Assembly (NCBI GenBank): GCA_002938035.1
Contig: PTLH01000007.1
Span: forward strand, 1 to 38,484
DNA from: Alphaproteobacteria bacterium MarineAlpha3_Bin6
GTDB lineage: Bacteria; Pseudomonadota; Alphaproteobacteria; Rhodospirillales; UBA2165
DNA: 38,484 nt
Direction: 5' to 3'
How positions within the stretch are numbered: position 1 is the first letter of the stretch; the number at the start of each line of letters is the position of its first letter. Below the pieces are notes generated by a model that worked only from the letters and a program-made list of their open reading frames with translations, searched no databases and was not told where the DNA came from. Below, one piece after another: positions 1-7,808 of the stretch. Position numbers and translations under genes: made by a program.

Positions 1-272
1 TGGTGGCACGCTATGGCGGCGAGGAATTTTCAGTCATACTACCGGAAACCCCCTCTTATTCGGCTTTCTCACTTGCCAAACGCATCTGGTCCGGTGTTGG
101 TAATTTGAACATTGAACATACTGGTTCGGCCCGCGTTGGCCATCTAACAATCAGTACTGGCGCCGCAACAACAATTCCAGATGAAAATCAAAGTATTTCT
201 CAATTCATAGAGATTTCAGATAAAAACCTTTATAAGTCCAAAAGTGAAGGTCGAAACCGTATCACGGGGTAA
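1..272 (+). CDS. Diguanylate cyclase, GGDEF domain, C-terminal fragment
   Basis: This is the last part of a gene that begins before the window. The first visible residues are RYGGEEF, the GG[D/E]EF active-site loop of diguanylate cyclases, which make cyclic di-GMP from two GTP. About 80 residues follow, including the typical end of the domain (DKNLYKSKSEGRNRI resembles the family's 'ADxALYxAKxxGRN' ending). The protein stops right after the GGDEF domain, so any sensor region lies upstream and its input cannot be inferred. The GTG at position 3 is only an internal Val codon. The active-site loop appears intact, so activity is plausible. Confidence 0.9.
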   Translation, partial: VARYGGEEFSVILPETPSYSAFSLAKRIWSGVGNLNIEHTGSARVGHLTISTGAATTIPDENQSISQFIEISDKNLYKSKSEGRNRITG

Positions 273-441
273 CCCTTCTCGGGTATTTCGAAAACACCAT
301 CTATTTAGCAATTATTATAGGTCCGCATTCATTAATCGAGTAGCGACAGAAGAACAACCGCTGCAGTCACGCTTTTAATGACATATGTTGCTAGTTGATT
401 TGCTTCTATCTTTCTATAATTAATAGTCGTATATTCTGTTC

Positions 442-864
<423 letters not shown>

Positions 865-1019
865 TTTATTTTGAAACGCCCTGCCTAATACGCTGGGCAA
901 AATACAAATTAAAAGACACGTCAAAAACTCACTACATAATTGACTCCGCCTGGTTAGGGCTTCATCTTCAAACCTCGACACACAGAAAATATTATCGCAA
1001 TTTTCGGGAGGCTGTTATT

Positions 1020-1688
1020 ATGGGACGGTTGATTGATCTAGCTGCCAGCGATGGACATAAATTTTCGGCATACCAAGCTGATCCTAGCGGCGCTCCTAAG
1101 GGTGGTTTGGTCGTGATCCAAGAAATCTTTGGTGTAAACTCCCATGTCCGAGAGGTATGTGATGGGTTTGCCGCAGACGGCTATTTGGCTATCGCCCCCG
1201 CGTTATTCGACCGAGCAGAGCGAGATGTCGAACTAGGCTATGAAGAGGAAGACCGCCAAAAAGGCCTGAAACTCCGGGGACAAGTCGACTGGGACGAAAA
1301 CACAAAAGATGTCATCGCCGCACGGAAAGCTATTTCTAGCGCCGGAAAGATTGGCATCGTCGGTTATTGCTTCGGCGGCACAGTAGCGTGGCTCGGAGCA
1401 TGTTCTGGTAGTTTCGACGCTGCCGTCGGTTATTACGGCGGCTTCATCCACACCTTCTTGGACCGTAATTCAACATGTCCGGTGCAACTCCATTTTGGTG
1501 CCGAGGACCAGGGTATTCCTCAAGAAAATGTGGAAAAAATCCGTGCCGCTAAACCGGACGCTGACATATACGTTTATGATGATGCGGGCCATGGGTTCAT
1601 CTGCGACCACCGAGCGAGTTATCACGAGGGCGCAACAAAGACCAGTCGATCTCGAACTTTATCATTTTTTGAAGAACACTTGAACTAG
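1020..1688 (+). CDS. Dienelactone hydrolase family protein
   Basis: This is a 222-residue alpha/beta hydrolase of the dienelactone hydrolase family, probably cytoplasmic because no signal peptide is visible. The expected Cys-Asp-His triad is in place: Cys117 in GYCFGG, Asp163 in GAEDQGIP and His191 in AGHGFICD. Glu36 in QEIFG matches the conserved Glu that holds the nucleophile in this family. The length is normal. A GGGAGG ribosome binding site lies 8 nt before the ATG. The neighbours (rnpB, dcd) show no aromatic ring-cleavage pathway, so the substrate is unknown and 'carboxymethylenebutenolidase' would be over-precise. Confidence 0.9.
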   Translation: MGRLIDLAASDGHKFSAYQADPSGAPKGGLVVIQEIFGVNSHVREVCDGFAADGYLAIAPALFDRAERDVELGYEEEDRQKGLKLRGQVDWDENTKDVIAARKAISSAGKIGIVGYCFGGTVAWLGACSGSFDAAVGYYGGFIHTFLDRNSTCPVQLHFGAEDQGIPQENVEKIRAAKPDADIYVYDDAGHGFICDHRASYHEGATKTSRSRTLSFFEEHLN

Positions 1689-1830
1689 TAAGTTGTTTAA
1701 AACTTTTCGTTACGCTCGGTTAAGAAGAAAGGTTTTCTATTGAGCATCTACATCAAAATTTTTGCCTCCAGACGTTGTAAGTAGTGTAATAAAAAATATT
1801 GATAGTCGATTTTAAGGGCTTACAAGTTTG

Positions 1831-1859
1831 TTGAGGTTAGAGCCGACGCTTGATATTTT
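1831..1859 (+). promoter_or_regulatory. Candidate sigma-70 promoter for dcd
   Basis: TTGAGG (1831-1836) and TATTTT (1854-1859) are separated by exactly 17 nt and lie about 45 nt before the dcd start. They match the -35 and -10 consensus at most positions. The rest of the 1689-1903 gap is AT-rich and shows nothing else recognisable. The call rests on motif spacing only. Confidence 0.3.
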
Positions 1860-1903
1860 TGTATCGTAAAGATCGTATTTCTGAGCCATGACGGGGTCTT
1901 GTA

Positions 1904-3076
1904 ATGACCGACACTACCCAACTTCCCTTTAACGACCAACAACCAACCGCTTCCGCAATTAAAAAAGGAAACACAAAAGAACACACAACCGGTATCTTGC
2001 CATCTCAAGCCATAAGAAATCTCATAGCTGCTGGTGAAATTACCGCTCAAAACCCCATTCCAGAGCAACAAATTCAACCTGCTAGCATTGATCTCCGCTT
2101 GGGCGTTGTGGCCTACCGAGTGCGAGGTAGCTTTTTACCGGGTCCGCACTCTACGGTCCGTAAACGCCTCGCAGACTTCACTATGCACGAGATTGACGTA
2201 ACCGATGGCGCGGTTTTGGAAAAGGGCTGCGTCTACGTGGTCCCGTTACAGGAAAACCTAAACCTGAGCAAGGATATATCAGGCCTAGCAAATCCTAAAA
2301 GTTCAACCGGACGGCTCGATATTTTTACCCGGGTTATCACGAATTATGCCGCGGAATTTGATCGAATACCACCGGGGTATAAAGGGGGGCTATTTGCGGA
2401 AATTTCTCCACTCACCTTCAGTGTTAAAATTCGCACAGGTACTTCTCTCAGCCAACTTCGCTTTCGTCGTGGCTCACCGCCATCCTTTGAAGCTGCAATG
2501 CGACGACTACATGAACGTACTCCTTTAATCACAACCAAAGATGCGGGTAAAGCAGATATAACCAAGACCGGCGTTGCGTTTACCGTGGATCTGATGGGTG
2601 ACCCAGATACCGGCATAGTGGGTTACAAAGCTAAACGCCATGCTGATGTGGTAGATCTGGAAAAGATTTCTCACTACGAGGTGGACGATTTTTGGGACCC
2701 CGTCTACAGTCGTAACAGTAACAGCCTCATTTTGGATGTAGACAACTTCTATATATTGGCGTCAAAAGAAGCGGTTACCATACCCCCTGATCACGCTGCA
2801 GAGATGTGCCCTTATGACACCTATGTAGGGGAATTTAGAGTCCATTATGCAGGATTTTTTGATCCCGGGTTTGGTCTCGATAACGCAGGCGGTCACGGCA
2901 GCCGTGCCGTCCTTGAAGTACGCTCTCATGATGTGCCATTCGTGTTGGAAGACAGCCAACGGGTGGGCCGTTTAGTCTATCAGCGACTTACAGCAGTACC
3001 CAATCAACTTTACGGGCAAGAAATCGGTTCAAATTACCAAAAACAAGGTCTCAAACTTTCAAAACATTTTAAATAG
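1904..3076 (+). CDS. dcd: 2'-deoxycytidine 5'-triphosphate deaminase, long form
   Basis: The enzyme deaminates dCTP to dUTP, which Dut (encoded at 25777-26232) then hydrolyses to dUMP for thymidylate synthesis. Family motifs are visible: QPASIDLRLG (about 58-67), NPKSSTGRLDIFTR (about 130-143) and GLFAEISPLTF (about 162-172), where Glu166 is the likely catalytic acid. At 390 residues it is about twice the classical enterobacterial Dcd. This matches the long Dcd form found in many alphaproteobacteria, whose second half repeats the dUTPase-like fold (IVGYKAKRHADVVDLEKI and onward). The first 30 residues are low-complexity and probably not part of the fold. No strong Shine-Dalgarno precedes the ATG. 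Confidence 0.92.
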   Translation: MTDTTQLPFNDQQPTASAIKKGNTKEHTTGILPSQAIRNLIAAGEITAQNPIPEQQIQPASIDLRLGVVAYRVRGSFLPGPHSTVRKRLADFTMHEIDVTDGAVLEKGCVYVVPLQENLNLSKDISGLANPKSSTGRLDIFTRVITNYAAEFDRIPPGYKGGLFAEISPLTFSVKIRTGTSLSQLRFRRGSPPSFEAAMRRLHERTPLITTKDAGKADITKTGVAFTVDLMGDPDTGIVGYKAKRHADVVDLEKISHYEVDDFWDPVYSRNSNSLILDVDNFYILASKEAVTIPPDHAAEMCPYDTYVGEFRVHYAGFFDPGFGLDNAGGHGSRAVLEVRSHDVPFVLEDSQRVGRLVYQRLTAVPNQLYGQEIGSNYQKQGLKLSKHFK

Positions 3077-3442
3077 CGTCGAATCCGCCAACTTTTGCTA
3101 GTTAGCCAATCCTACATGGTTCACACTCTCGTTATTCTAGGGCTTGCTCAGAACTTTTCCCATAAACTCTGTACCTGTGCTATTCTATGAGAAGTGGAAC
3201 GAATCGGGATTCTTTGGGGAACATTTTATATAAAACATGGAATATATTTGTATTCAAGGAGCAAATATAATCCTGATAAGATTTCTAACCGTTTGATTTT
3301 ACGCTTCGTTCCATCAAGCTAAATTTCCGGTTGTTGTTAATAAAGCAACGTAGATTATAAAAACTTCTCATCTTGTGCCTTTGCTATTTAACGGTACAGT
3401 GCCGGCGGAAAGTCTACCACCAAACGATACGGGATCCTTATT
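3077..3442. other. Intergenic region, no gene seen
   Basis: This 366-bp AT-rich gap lies between dcd and lsrF. It holds a distant inverted repeat, TGGAACGAA (3195-3203) against TTCGTTCCA (3305-3313), too far apart to be a terminator. It also has a 19-codon open frame at 3237-3296 with no support. No tRNA or convincing operator is visible. The lsrF promoter presumably lies in the last 150 bp. Confidence 0.5.
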
Positions 3443-4330
3443 ATGGCAGATAAAGATGATGTAAGGCTTGGAAAACATTTTTTTGAAGATATCCCTAGCA
3501 AAAACGAGGCCTTTTTCCTTAAAGGAGCTGGGGCTCTGGATTGGGGAATGCAAAATCGTCTTTCACGCATTTTTAATCCGGAAACCGGAAAAACCGTCAT
3601 GCTTGCCTTTGACCATGGCTACTTTCAGGGTCCAACCACGGGCATTGAGCGGCTCGATCTTAATATCGCACCTCTAATCCCCTACTCGGATGTACTTATG
3701 TGCACTCGCGGGGCGCTAAGATCCTCAATCTCGCCAACAGTTTGCAAACCCATTGTATTAAGGGCCAGTGCTGGGCAGAGTATTCTCAGCGAATTATCTA
3801 ATGAACTGATCGCAATAGATATTCAAGATGCTATTCGGCTGGATGCATCCGCACTGGCAGCGCAAGTGTACATTGGCGCAGAATATGAGCACAAATCTAT
3901 TGGGAACGTAACCAAGTTAATCGATATGGGATCTAAATATGGAATACCCACTCTAGCCGTTACGGGCGTTGGTGAGAAAATGTCCCGGGACCAACGTTAT
4001 TTCGGATTAGCCACCCGTATCTGCGCAGAAATTGGCGCTCATTATGTCAAAAGTTATTATTTTGAGCCTGGCTTCGAAAAAGTAGTTGCGGCTTGTCCTG
4101 TTCCTATTGTCATAGCCGGTGGCAAAAAGTTACCCGAAAAAAAGGCCTTGGAAATGGCTTATAAGGCTATTGACCAAGGGGCAGCGGGAGTTGACATGGG
4201 CCGCAATATATTTCAGTCCGACTGCCCCGTCGGTATGATCCAGGCGGTAGGTGCCGTCGTCCATAACAGCGTAAAACCAGATAAAGCCATTAAGATTTAC
4301 GAAGAAATTAAGGTGCAAGAAAAAACTTAA
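3443..4330 (+). CDS. lsrF: LsrF-type 3-hydroxy-5-phosphonooxypentane-2,4-dione thiolase
   Basis: The 295 residues follow E. coli LsrF, as I recall its sequence, almost without gaps: [21 protein letters not shown], [44 protein letters not shown] and [12 protein letters not shown]. LsrF is a class I aldolase-fold thiolase that passes the acetyl part of phosphorylated AI-2 breakdown product to CoA, giving DHAP and acetyl-CoA. Lys203 in [11 protein letters not shown] sits at the number of the Schiff-base lysine in E. coli. No lsrACDBK/R genes or luxS are present in this window, so the real substrate may be another phosphorylated dione. The gene converges with the aldolase/dehydrogenase at 4336, leaving only 5 bp between them. 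Confidence 0.9.
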   Translation: MADKDDVRLGKHFFEDIPSKNEAFFLKGAGALDWGMQNRLSRIFNPETGKTVMLAFDHGYFQGPTTGIERLDLNIAPLIPYSDVLMCTRGALRSSISPTVCKPIVLRASAGQSILSELSNELIAIDIQDAIRLDASALAAQVYIGAEYEHKSIGNVTKLIDMGSKYGIPTLAVTGVGEKMSRDQRYFGLATRICAEIGAHYVKSYYFEPGFEKVVAACPVPIVIAGGKKLPEKKALEMAYKAIDQGAAGVDMGRNIFQSDCPVGMIQAVGAVVHNSVKPDKAIKIYEEIKVQEKT

Positions 4331-4335
4331 CTACA

Positions 4336-6372
4336 TTACCTCAACGCTGCTTCGATATTCCCCCCATCAACCGTTAAAATCGCTCCTGTAGTACTAGGAG
4401 AAAGGGCTAGGTCAAGAAAAGCTTTTGCTACATCATTGGCGGTCACCTCCCGACCCAACAGGTTACCCCTTAAATACTCGTCTTCACTTAACTTTCGTGC
4501 TTTCGATCTCATAGCAATCATTTCATCGCTAAGTAAGCCAGAACGAACTCGGTCCGCATTAACCCCACTCGCGCGAATGCCATGTTTACCGTGGTCGAGC
4601 GCGTATTGTCTCACCAAGAATAAAGTTGCAGCTTTTGGAAGGCCATATGGACCAAAGTTTTTTCCAGGATTTACGGCCTGCTTAGACGTATTGAAAAGAA
4701 TACAGCCACCTGAACCACCTGCCGAGTGTTGTGCTCGCATAACTCGAACCGCATTTTGGGCAATCGTCTGATGAGCAAAAAAGTTGAGCTCAAAACTTTT
4801 TCGCAAAACTGACTCTGAGACCGTCCCAATTTCTCCTTGCCATGCCCCTCCAGCGTTTGAAACAACAATATCCAGTCCACCAAAGGAAGAAATTACTCGC
4901 TTAAACGCTTGGCCTACGGCAATCGCATCCGTTACATCCACTACTAAACCTAGACCATCCAATTTCTCGGCAACTGACCTAGTTGCATTGGCATTGACAT
5001 CCAAGACTACTACTTCCGCACCGGCGTCTCGGAAGATTTGAGCCGTGGCTTGACCAATGCCTGAACCGCCGCCCGTTATTAAAGCTACGCGTCCTTTAAG
5101 AGGTGGAGAAATTGCTACTTCTAATTTTGCTGATTCTGGAGACCAATACTCTATATCGAACATGTCTCTAGTTGATATAGATGAAAATTTACCTATCGAT
5201 TCAGCCGCCGTTATAACCTCAATCCAGTTTTCTGCTAGATCTGCTATCATACTGGCGTTCTCGGCCGTATCGCCGGCTCCGTACAATCCTTGCCCCGGAA
5301 CCAAAACCACCCGAGGCGAGGCTTCCCGCATAGTCTTAGTATTTCCAAATCGTTGATTGTTCTTTGTAAAGTACCGCTTGTACGCAACGGTAAATTTTTC
5401 TACCGCTCTACGAACGGTTATCGCATCAAACTCTGACGGCAGGATAAGTGGTTTAGGCTTGGTCCAAATCACATGATCAGGAGTGACTGGTCCAGTATTA
5501 GCATAACGAGTTAAATCCTTCCCATCTAAAAACTTTCGGATCAGTTGGTTCGTCCTAAATTCCAAAATCACACCGGAGGTTTCACCCGTGCTACTGATTA
5601 GCGCACCCCGTAGAAGGGGCGCTAGCTTCTGCCTGGAATAGGGTAAAAAAGGCTGAGAACGCCCCACAAAAACACGTTTGCGACTACGTTTGACACTCGC
5701 TTTGGCAAAATTAACTACCCTGATCATATTACCATAAGCTTCCTTAGCAGAGATGCCAAATGTGAATACGCCGTGTTTAATTACAACAAGTGCTGAAACA
5801 TCTGGATATTTTCGAGCTGCAATAGCCGCTTTCTTTGCTAGCTCAAACCCAGACATTGCATAAGGTAAAACTATAACATTGGGTCCAAAAACCTTCGCTG
5901 CCTGCGTCTTACCATTTGGTTGGTTGGTTACCGCCAGTACTGAATTTGCATGCGTATGAAATATGTAGGGCGCCGGTAGAAAAACATGCATTAATGTTTC
6001 CACGGATGGCGAAGGCGATCTAAAATCCAGTTTTGCTTGGTTAAACACGGCTAACATGTGGTCGTCACTAAGCCTATTAAGGCCTTCAAGCTCTTTAAGT
6101 TTATCTAGATCAAGGGCGGTAAAACCATCAATATTGATCCCCGCCAGATCATGTCCGCTAGCTTTGATATATATCGTGTTTACCTCTCGGCCCAACACAT
6201 CTCGTGTGGTTGTCTTCACGGACGTATTGCCCCCCCCGTGAACCACCAATGTCTTGCTAGCGCCGATAAGACGTGAAGCATGTATACATTGTGCTAGTGG
6301 CGCCGAGGCACCCTGGCGACCAAACATTTTAATAGCCGACACCTCCTCTTCATATAACCATTTGATAGTCAT
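4336..6372 (-). CDS. Bifunctional class II aldolase / short-chain dehydrogenase (RhaD-like)
   Basis: This is a two-domain cytoplasmic enzyme of 678 residues. Residues about 20-400 are a class II (zinc) aldolase domain: GGGNTS (46-51), Glu125, and His139/His141 in FHTHAN as metal ligands, with a further His in KHGVFTFG. Residues about 425-678 are a short-chain dehydrogenase: TGGGSGIG nucleotide loop, NAGG, a Ser in FNTSKQ, and YGLPK carrying the YxxxK pair. This matches the rhamnulose-1-phosphate aldolase/lactaldehyde dehydrogenase fusion family, but no rhamnose genes are nearby, so the sugar is uncertain. The first ATG aligns with the family N-terminus. An alternative ATG at residue 16 has a strong AGGAGGTG upstream, but about 13 nt away. 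Confidence 0.88.
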   Translation of the reverse strand: MTIKWLYEEEVSAIKMFGRQGASAPLAQCIHASRLIGASKTLVVHGGGNTSVKTTTRDVLGREVNTIYIKASGHDLAGINIDGFTALDLDKLKELEGLNRLSDDHMLAVFNQAKLDFRSPSPSVETLMHVFLPAPYIFHTHANSVLAVTNQPNGKTQAAKVFGPNVIVLPYAMSGFELAKKAAIAARKYPDVSALVVIKHGVFTFGISAKEAYGNMIRVVNFAKASVKRSRKRVFVGRSQPFLPYSRQKLAPLLRGALISSTGETSGVILEFRTNQLIRKFLDGKDLTRYANTGPVTPDHVIWTKPKPLILPSEFDAITVRRAVEKFTVAYKRYFTKNNQRFGNTKTMREASPRVVLVPGQGLYGAGDTAENASMIADLAENWIEVITAAESIGKFSSISTRDMFDIEYWSPESAKLEVAISPPLKGRVALITGGGSGIGQATAQIFRDAGAEVVVLDVNANATRSVAEKLDGLGLVVDVTDAIAVGQAFKRVISSFGGLDIVVSNAGGAWQGEIGTVSESVLRKSFELNFFAHQTIAQNAVRVMRAQHSAGGSGGCILFNTSKQAVNPGKNFGPYGLPKAATLFLVRQYALDHGKHGIRASGVNADRVRSGLLSDEMIAMRSKARKLSEDEYLRGNLLGREVTANDVAKAFLDLALSPSTTGAILTVDGGNIEAALR

Positions 6373-6626
6373 GAGCTAAGGAGTTTGCAGGTATTCAGCC
6401 GCGACACAATTACTTTTTTATCTTTAACAAATCTCGTAACCCGTATTTTTATAATTCATCTATTTAGCTCAGTTGACGGATTTCTGCTATAAGCTATTTG
6501 GATCTTAGCTAACAACTCTTAGCCTCTACCGACACCTCAATTAAATGAGTAGTCAAAGGTCAACCACACAAATGGTCTTGGAAAAGAAAATAATTTTAAG
6601 TCTATTTATAAACTTAACGATAAATC

Positions 6627-6860
6627 CTAATTTGAAGTAACGCCAGCCACTGTCGGCAAATCAAATGCAAGAATAGACATGTTAAAATCATAGGAAACGT
6701 CACCATCTTCATCATCTTTGTATATGATGCCGATGAATTCTTCACCGAGATACACCTCGACAGACCCATCCGATTGGGGACGCTCTTTTACATTAATGCT
6801 ATCATTACCAAACTTGTCCTGCAGGTATCTTTGTACCCGTGCCATTTCTGACTCTTCCAT
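6627..6860 (-). CDS. DUF3126 family protein
   Basis: This 77-residue acidic protein has the DUF3126 pattern: an N-terminal helix with RYLQDKFGN, then VEVYLGEEFIGIIYKDDEDGDVSYDFNMSIL. As far as I recall the family is confined to alphaproteobacteria and has no known function. AAGGAA lies 7 nt before the ATG. It is transcribed in the same direction as, and about 140 bp downstream of, the GST gene. No membrane segment or cysteine is visible. Confidence 0.85.
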   Translation of the reverse strand: MEESEMARVQRYLQDKFGNDSINVKERPQSDGSVEVYLGEEFIGIIYKDDEDGDVSYDFNMSILAFDLPTVAGVTSN

Positions 6861-7003
6861 AGACTTTTCCTTATTAATTAGCTTTCAAATACATTTTTTA
6901 TAGTTGAATAACATCGTCGAACATCGGGATTAGAACAAGCTGTAAAGTTTGTGAATTCGTGTTTGTTAATTTAACTATTTTTTTGAAACAGAATAAAAAG
7001 TTT

Positions 7004-7702
7004 CTAGTTAATCTGTCGTAGATTTTTGTCCAAAATCTTGGCAGCGTAAGCATTCCTTTTGCGAAGATTGTTTTCGAAAACTTCCAAGAACTCCGGCACA
7101 ACCGAGCCTTTTACTATATCATCATCGACCAGCGCTTGCCGCCAGGAATCAACCTTAGGAAAATCTTTCATAGTTCCTGTTTCACATAAATTTTCAATCA
7201 AAGTAAATCTCATGAGAAAGGGTGCATACGCAGCATCTACAATGCAAAGGTCCCTTCCGTTGAAATAGGGGCCCGCATTGCCCCGCTCTACGGTTAAGGC
7301 CTCTTCCAGCCTGGCAAGTGCCGGTCGTGCGTTCTCTGCCGCCTTTTCCTGAGTTTGCTTAGTTTCAGCATAGCTGACTGCTCCTAGTGATTTAGAGAAA
7401 TCTGGTGTAAAGTCTGTCCAAGCGCGGTTGCGTGCTCGCTTAATAGGATCCATAGGATGCAACCTGGGTTTTACCGTCTCGTCGAGAAACTCAGTGATTG
7501 CACACGATTCAAATAGGACTTCGTCATCCACCCATAATACAGGCACTTTACCATGAGGCGATATTTCCAAAAACCACTCCGGCTTGGCGTCCGCAGTAAT
7601 ATGAGTTACTTCAAATTCAACACCCTTAGCCCGCAATACAATCACGGCACGCTGGACCCAGGGTCAAGTTTTAAAACTGATAATATGGTATTTTTTTAGC
7701 AA
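7004..7702 (-). CDS. Probable selenocysteine-containing glutathione S-transferase
   Basis: A conventional reading gives 213 residues from a GTG at 7645, beginning mid-domain (VIVLRAKGVEFEVTH). Continuing upstream in frame gives ISFKT-TGA-PWVQRAV, with no other stop until TAG at 7718-7720. Cys-type GSTs begin with 'xISFxxCPyVQR', so the TGA (7664-7666) falls exactly on the catalytic Cys and the first beta strand is restored. A SECIS-like hairpin follows (7623-7663). The start is uncertain: TTG at 7702, with CGGAAG just before, gives 232 residues with Sec13. HGKVPVLW (cis-Pro) and LFESCAITEFLDE (glutathione contact) are intact, and the C-terminal helical domain is full length. The alternative is a recent nonsense mutation or sequencing error. 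The GST family is certain; Sec is strongly inferred. Confidence 0.8.
7623..7663 (-). promoter_or_regulatory. Candidate bacterial SECIS hairpin
   Basis: On the minus strand directly after the TGA, CCCT can pair with AGGG, GC with GC, then CCGTGA with TTGCGG (including two G-U pairs), around an apical loop TTGTA at 7637-7641. A 3-nt bulge and an internal loop interrupt the stem. The loop begins 22 nt after the TGA, inside the 16-37 nt spacing described for bacterial SECIS elements. If the weak inner pairs open, the loop is GATTGTATT and begins with the expected G. I folded this by eye and did not calculate an energy. Confidence 0.5.
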
Positions 7703-7808
7703 AGCTTCCGTACTTTCCTAATGTTGAAGTTCATTAATGCTCGCACAAGGGTCCAATATGATCAAACACCTTTGCATAAGACGTTGAAATCGGAGTAAAA
7801 GAGCTTCT

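Noticed and set aside
3237-3296. 19-codon frame MEYICIQGANI..., slightly like the start of UvrA
   Set aside because: The likeness is limited to a few residues and stops at once; no ATPase motif or further uvrA sequence follows. Judged to be chance.
6464-6478. tRNA D-arm-like TTAGCTCAGTTGAC
   Set aside because: No matching acceptor stem, anticodon arm or T arm could be placed around it.
7004-7645. GST gene starting at GTG 7645 (213 residues)
   Set aside because: It would lack the first beta strand and the CPxxQR active-site motif, and no ribosome binding site precedes the GTG. The missing part is encoded in frame just upstream, across a TGA.
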